From RGIG1902 sp034926865 (lineage in GTDB: Bacteria; Bacillota; Clostridia; Oscillospirales; Butyricicoccaceae): a DNA stretch of 64,000 nucleotides. The stretch is from the NCBI GenBank assembly GCA_034926865.1, contig JAYFQP010000009.1, positions 1 to 64,000 of the forward strand, written 5' to 3'. A program made the translations under genes and the position numbers. Below the pieces are notes generated by a model. It saw only the letters and a program-made list of their open reading frames with translations. It made no database searches and had not been told where the DNA came from. Shown here in pieces: positions 61,401-64,000 of the stretch (within the stretch, counting starts at the first letter, position 1; each line of letters opens with the position of its first letter).

Positions 61401-64000
61401 TTTGCGTGAAGCTGTGAGCCTACGCTGAACTCGTTATAGGCGAAACGCACGGAGGCGCTTCCTACCTGTTGGTTGCCCTTACCATAGCTTATGGCGTAAA
61501 TCCCAACATTAGCGGGGGCCATTATGCCATTGCTGTCTCGCTTAGGCGCGATTACCGGGTCTTCGCCTTCTTTGGAAGGTTCATATTTCTGAAGCTCAAG
61601 CTTGGAACCCTGGGTCAGGATAAGAAGCTCTGAAGAGGAAGCTGTGCCTGAGCCGGTATCTGCGCCGAGAAGTTCGGCCTGTTCAGAAAGGGCATAGATC
61701 TCAGCCTGAGAGTAAGATTCGCCCAACGATTCAAGAGCACCGGAATCAGTTGGAAGGCCGAGAGCTGAAAGCACGCCGGAATATGCCGAGGATGCTGAAT
61801 CTGCTGATTGTGTGACAGGGCCGCCGTCCATGGTGGAAAGGCCGTCGACGCCGCCGGAATCCGCTTGGCTCCTTCCCAGAGCTATCTGAAGATTGGAGAA
61901 GGAGAATTGGGTCATGCCGCCGCCCAGACTTTCGTCAAAATAAGCGGCTTCGGTTGTATCGGAGTCCCACTCTTCGGCTGTGGCTTTCTCGTATACATCC
62001 ATATAATTCATGGCAAGCATGACTCCATCGCTCCATGCGCCGTTTTCAGGATCCCAATACGCGATGTAGATAGCGTTGTTAACGCTGTTTGGAACCGAGC
62101 CGGTGTATATGGCAGCTACGTTCTGATCTCCGTCTGTGCCGATGATCACCTCGTTTTTACCCGAGCTTAGGTTTTCGGTGCTGTTTTCATCAAGAGCATC
62201 TTTGTAAAGCTGCTGATAAGTAAAGAAGGGGTAGATAGTTCCCGTCTTCTGTGCGGGGTCGGTTATCGAGACAAGGCTGTCCTGATCGATGACATATGTA
62301 TTGCCGTTCATCTCAAACAGCAGGAAGGCCTCTTCTGCGGTTCCGAAGGGCTCGAAATCTTCAGAGGTTCCTACAAGCTTGTCTCCTAACTTGCCGGTAA
62401 GGAAATTGATATTTGAAAGGTACGGATCAGTATATGAGGTTTTCTTTACAAGTGATGTGTCGTAAACTCCGTCATTCGTGCTGTCCTGCTCGTAGTTGAC
62501 GACTGTCCTGAGCAGGTACGGGTCGCCCCATACGATTTTTTCTGCGGGAGCGCCCGGCGTAACATCGTCGTTTGCGGCAATTGTGAAGGAGCGCAGATAC
62601 AGGCGGGAAATGGAGCCCATATCCGTATATTCGCCGCCCGATTGTTCAAAGGTGTTCTGCTGCGTTACATACGAAACATAATACGCCTGGTCAACCTTTG
62701 TCATACTGATGTTTGTGAGAATCTCGTTTGTCTGGTTTTGGGCCTCTCCATAGCCGTTTTCCTGATGCTTGCTGACATACATTACGCCGTTTGCGTAGGC
62801 AGTGCCGTCAGGGGCGGTGATCGTCAGGCGGCTGTTGCCTCCGTAAACCGACAGCATCGACTGCTGGTAATTCATGCGGTATGTCTTCGTGGCATCTATG
62901 TATGACTGCGACATAGATGAGCCGTCGCTTCCCTCGGAGGTTATAACGTCATCAAGGTAGTCTTTGTACTGCTGAAGCTGAGCTTCAAGATCTTCCTCGC
63001 TGTATGGGACCGACTGTGCATACGCTGCGGCATTCCCGGCGCTTACAGGCATGAAGTAGTAGGTGTCTGTAAGTGGATCGCTTACCTGATCGATTGCGGA
63101 AAAGCCTGTTGTCGCAGTATCTGCTGTATTAAAGACGGCATGGCGTACAACTGTATTGCGTGAGGAGGCTGTTATCTGATTTTGGATATCATTCATCGAG
63201 AAGAAGTAGTACCACTTATAATATGATATCCACTTGTCATAGCTTTCTTTTGCCGACAGATAGGCCTCATACACATCATGGTCGTGCTGATATTTGGTAT
63301 TGTCATCTGTGAAAGCCTGCTGTGCTTCTGCCAGCGTGCTGTAGCTTGATGGGAAATAATACATTGTCTCTCCGTCAAGTTCGTTGTTCCAGCCTGCTGT
63401 TACAGCAGTAGTATAATAATCGCTCTCAATAGGTTCAGTAGACGAAGCTACAGCAGCCATAGTCAGTGAGCTGTAATTTGTTACGCTCATAGTCTGGCCG
63501 TTTATTATGAACTTGTCTCCGCTTTCTGTGAATGTGCCTGCGGCAGAATCATATATCCCGCCCTGAGGCTTTGATATAGTAGAGTAATTATCTTTTGAGA
63601 TATCTGTCCCGCCATAAGAATACGGGTCGCCGGTGGGCATAGCCACGGTGTCGGTGGCGTCTGAATAGCTGACCCAGATCACATGGATATTATTGCCCTC
63701 CGCCCAGGCATGGAAGTCAAGGTCACCGGCATCGTCATTGTCCACCGAAACGGCTTTTTGGGCAGACGTGCTGTTGCCGGCTATCGGATTGACAAAACCA
63801 TAGGTATCATCGTTCTGCAGCAGCTTGGAGAGCATCAGCTGAGTGTTGTCAACGGCTGCTACGTCATCGCCGTCACGGGTACCTGTGTAGACGACATAAT
63901 TATTATCGCCTACGGTGACTATCTGATAGTTATAGCCGGTAGCCACATTATCAAGAAGCTTAAAGGCGTTTACGCTTGAGCCATAGCCGGATACCTGGAA
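55424..64000 (-). CDS. Giant SLH-domain surface protein (5' end beyond window)
   Basis: The frame is open from the window edge to the stop at 55424 and covers at least 2858 residues; codons upstream of the GTG at 63946 stay open, so the start lies outside. The visible N-terminal third is beta-propeller-like (DFHAWAEGNNIHVIWVSYSD). Then come CARDB-like domains (SVGSQLHANVSFKNVGDAAI, SFDVTNRGSKKAEEAYVQLA), an Ig-like region (SVQDGQSLDFTVYAVDDSGL) and three related beta modules ending in GKYIVIIR, GWYQVAIR and GWYQVFVR. Alanine-rich helical segments (SYAAAEAAYNAAL, NAQADLDDALDAYHDRA) follow or interrupt these. The end is three SLH domains (GHWAKDSIAFTANLGLFRG, CWYTDAVKWAYENGIVNG, ASNAFEWAVASGIIEG). 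Only about eight cysteines occur. It is probably a wall-anchored scaffold or adhesin. Confidence 0.88.
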   Translation of the reverse strand, partial: FQVSGYGSSVNAFKLLDNVATGYNYQIVTVGDNNYVVYTGTRDGDDVAAVDNTQLMLSKLLQNDDTYGFVNPIAGNSTSAQKAVSVDNDDAGDLDFHAWAEGNNIHVIWVSYSDATDTVAMPTGDPYSYGGTDISKDNYSTISKPQGGIYDSAAGTFTESGDKFIINGQTMSVTNYSSLTMAAVASSTEPIESDYYTTAVTAGWNNELDGETMYYFPSSYSTLAEAQQAFTDDNTKYQHDHDVYEAYLSAKESYDKWISYYKWYYFFSMNDIQNQITASSRNTVVRHAVFNTADTATTGFSAIDQVSDPLTDTYYFMPVSAGNAAAYAQSVPYSEEDLEAQLQQYKDYLDDVITSEGSDGSSMSQSYIDATKTYRMNYQQSMLSVYGGNSRLTITAPDGTAYANGVMYVSKHQENGYGEAQNQTNEILTNISMTKVDQAYYVSYVTQQNTFEQSGGEYTDMGSISRLYLRSFTIAANDDVTPGAPAEKIVWGDPYLLRTVVNYEQDSTNDGVYDTSLVKKTSYTDPYLSNINFLTGKLGDKLVGTSEDFEPFGTAEEAFLLFEMNGNTYVIDQDSLVSITDPAQKTGTIYPFFTYQQLYKDALDENSTENLSSGKNEVIIGTDGDQNVAAIYTGSVPNSVNNAIYIAYWDPENGAWSDGVMLAMNYMDVYEKATAEEWDSDTTEAAYFDESLGGGMTQFSFSNLQIALGRSQADSGGVDGLSTMDGGPVTQSADSASSAYSGVLSALGLPTDSGALESLGESYSQAEIYALSEQAELLGADTGSGTASSSELLILTQGSKLELQKYEPSKEGEDPVIAPKRDSNGIMAPANVGIYAISYGKGNQQVGSASVRFAYNEFSVGSQLHANVSFKNVGDAAIRGSVANPSKVQLRLYDLDGSHDMVMAQWNITQNIGAGQTVSLSTTDSPCSPLATSLGTGDYFYITVTEDKDYIGDSAYSYDSSSDDHITYTFDIADKPEMGIENFSAAVKGVENDGDAAVSLSFDVTNRGSKKAEEAYVQLAYVSGYDADGNEIYAPLDLSDSQIYVSQQKLITDSLDTLGTDDLAKGIIYLGTDPAFYTDDYYISADKYNAILSKYYSLSEVSGWESGTYQGVTYWYNKLYHISAYAAYTEGQAAVKGWSFDSASGYYYNNSYATYLAAKAAADTARRAEYIITKAMYEALSADSQSAWIACTDNTGYYVPAGYGGSYAAAEAAYNAALADNSQDIISNYCRSVKGTVNVSPDCFNGKLTGSLDIRVKVFSKTSNASYDASTGLYSSEHSDEYYNTNNQVTGQIEQASFVSASPRITLALGSTHRLPVSVRTTTGEAPSISVVEVEDGAGELSTLYYLPDTDTDNVVSTSTGSIVIVGNKLGSGVIHVIDSITNTTYPITYTVAEAGDGTNIYNDDTQFTFYNANGSTYDEGKTGQSWKFQSLSSWTDALAVPYLGNLAIGESGSSFTFETKASTISFNMIGSATITSSKFPGTFTVSNDGQTAPPETAKIDFGNDTSVSHIVTVTVTGGTAYFDTLKLEYSSGYTPPSDDLSAPGIYWSRSFPTQSSVQDGQSLDFTVYAVDDSGLQSLMFNGSSIPDAQISKLSDSVWSYNFTVTNNTSFNASATDTNGNTTSRPLTVDWFTASPAAPEYGLKPALTASAYKVFADSSPDQDLFENGVIVVMTPEDKNTGNKIMLKAATDNGAILSYYCYDKNTASFVKMESAEITRNGYYMVKADSNNSFGTWSSMIFAVDCFEDMPEIEVTKTAFSIPNRYDLDWVTSKSAESTAKLKSITANGLSLSSAMGSQATTYSGKTTVYYGGTYTFRVTDTKDIYNIKSVELKVPVDISRSGIFTVQNPWTQPNQATTHGGFISVNADKITGGEYTSTSAQSASSLGDYHGSYEAVILKESEYEGNPLPGDIALQDGADSWLTSLSWSALAYDGTIKWPDLKAAENGEGKYIVIIRDSLNPTDYSTMAVQEITLTDNAVDYVSLSSRLASSHSSADGEVYISADKGLTGTYEFAVLPLEVDTQNSTDKNTVYKSRTAEDFKAADVKWQLSDWDSDTLSDAALSGLGTGWYQVAIRSFFDGSDTEVTSMKGLNALGLEADNARKAVTQVTNSINSSAASMSKNISEASDAWRLASENAVSLKAVYDTLYAKQSSGDTSVTVDDVNTAYDNWQAAITPEADARTAYLATLTGATEQEKTNLESLRSTWMSLTSDDEKNEARKTYESAVSAFCLAYQTSQFSTALTNAQADLDDALDAYHDRANVLSSLSAQSYVSSPDLWDGMLTGDDLRIYVGSGMATSLRAVPIETSQWSPDGQIIVNAMGGSAYDGSKNLHYQFAIQPITDKKSAIDYTGKMADIADLNLNWQFADDLTNRPNVSVFKDLGSGWYQVFVRTVVDPDIRDAYDVNTNLYDASGQTTDLATLRAAYDAASEAAEAKAITTSATKAHSLYLTYQTSQIDADYQAYIAAIGNDPDVVTALESWINTADKTAKKTAYATYFQVLKTHFAAIADASLYAASYEYTLKLNEITAQVEQAYSKLPGNYDTASYTIAYVAVHTSNPSENAFDDKDISYSGNSVSYTTEEGSIPLPSELAKILSDNKTLTVHLKIGDRQIVIPSGSLNSSSDITEIINNFTGGSGNAIEYTDSDGNVKTVPVSLVDGDTIAYVYMGAGSYRVVDNNVTFDDTAGHWAKDSIAFTANLGLFRGVTEDSFAPESTMTRAMLVTALYRMIGEPSITGSTSFTDVDQDCWYTDAVKWAYENGIVNGMSDTLFAPDQAITRSEMVSMLYRFMNASGFDAEGSADLDNYPDNDSVPSYASNAFEWAVASGIIEGNDSGRLSPANNATRAEVATVFERIIRSILK

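Noticed and set aside
55946..63979. Many + strand ORFs of 60-123 codons opposite the giant SLH gene
   Set aside because: They are antisense shadows of a long continuous frame with clear SLH and Ig-like domains.
1..64000. CRISPR arrays or restriction/defence islands
   Set aside because: No regularly spaced repeats with unique spacers, and no Cas, restriction or retron-type proteins were found. MazF alone is not enough.

Overview
The window looks like the chromosome of a Gram-positive anaerobe of the class Clostridia, probably Oscillospiraceae-like. The signs are AAGGAGG-type ribosome sites, promoters close to TTGACA-N17-TATAAT, long-stem Rho-independent terminators, a T-box leader on pheS, the blocks dprA-topA-trmFO and ylxM-ffh-rpsP-khpA-rimM-trmD, an IreB homologue, and large SLH-domain surface proteins instead of an outer membrane. 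The family-level placement is an inference. There are no rRNA genes, CRISPR arrays or transposases, and one tRNA gene.

Layout. 1-6.9 kb is a core block on the + strand: the end of dprA, topA, trmFO, plsX, acpP, rnc and a radical SAM gene, many overlapping by 4-11 bases. 7.0-9.2 kb holds a small XRE regulator divergent from a tiny coiled-coil protein across a paired operator, then an M20 amidohydrolase. 9.3-13.5 kb is an accessory stretch after a tRNA-Pro gene: a DUF1003 membrane protein, a nitrilase-fold amidase, a nitronate monooxygenase/FabK-like enzyme and a PH-domain protein, interspersed with three copies of an intergenic repeat, each directly before a hairpin. 13.6-18.2 kb (- strand) is a probable peptide or amino-acid module: two multi-pass membrane proteins, an M19 dipeptidase and a MalY/PatB C-S lyase, preceded by a MarR regulator. 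18.5-24 kb is mixed: a glycosyltransferase-like protein, a methyltransferase, a stalk-domain secreted protein, a phage-type XRE repressor with a multi-site operator, a lipoprotein and two decayed ORFs. 24-30.2 kb carries an ABC-2 exporter, then a MarR gene with a heterodimeric ABC exporter.

30.4-38.1 kb returns to housekeeping: ung, a nitroreductase, a thioredoxin-fold protein with lgt, then the SRP/ribosome-maturation block, followed by a GNAT gene and a lipoprotein with a beta-lactamase fold whose catalytic residues appear lost. 38.2-43.5 kb has a polysaccharide flippase, a DUF1540 protein, a MATE transporter behind a possible attenuator, diaminopropionate ammonia-lyase and an AlkD-like protein. 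43.6-49.5 kb has an NlpC/P60 cell-wall hydrolase, a small conserved protein, ireB, and pheS-pheT under a T-box, then acpS. 49.6-51.3 kb has a lipoprotein, MazF without a visible antitoxin, and a small secreted protein.

51.4-64 kb is given over to two cell-surface proteins on the - strand: a subtilisin-like protease with three SLH domains, and upstream of it a giant SLH protein of at least 2858 residues whose start lies beyond the window. Side by side they suggest an S-layer-associated scaffold and a protease acting at the same surface. This pair, the intergenic repeat family and the inactivated beta-lactamase-fold lipoprotein are the most unusual items here.
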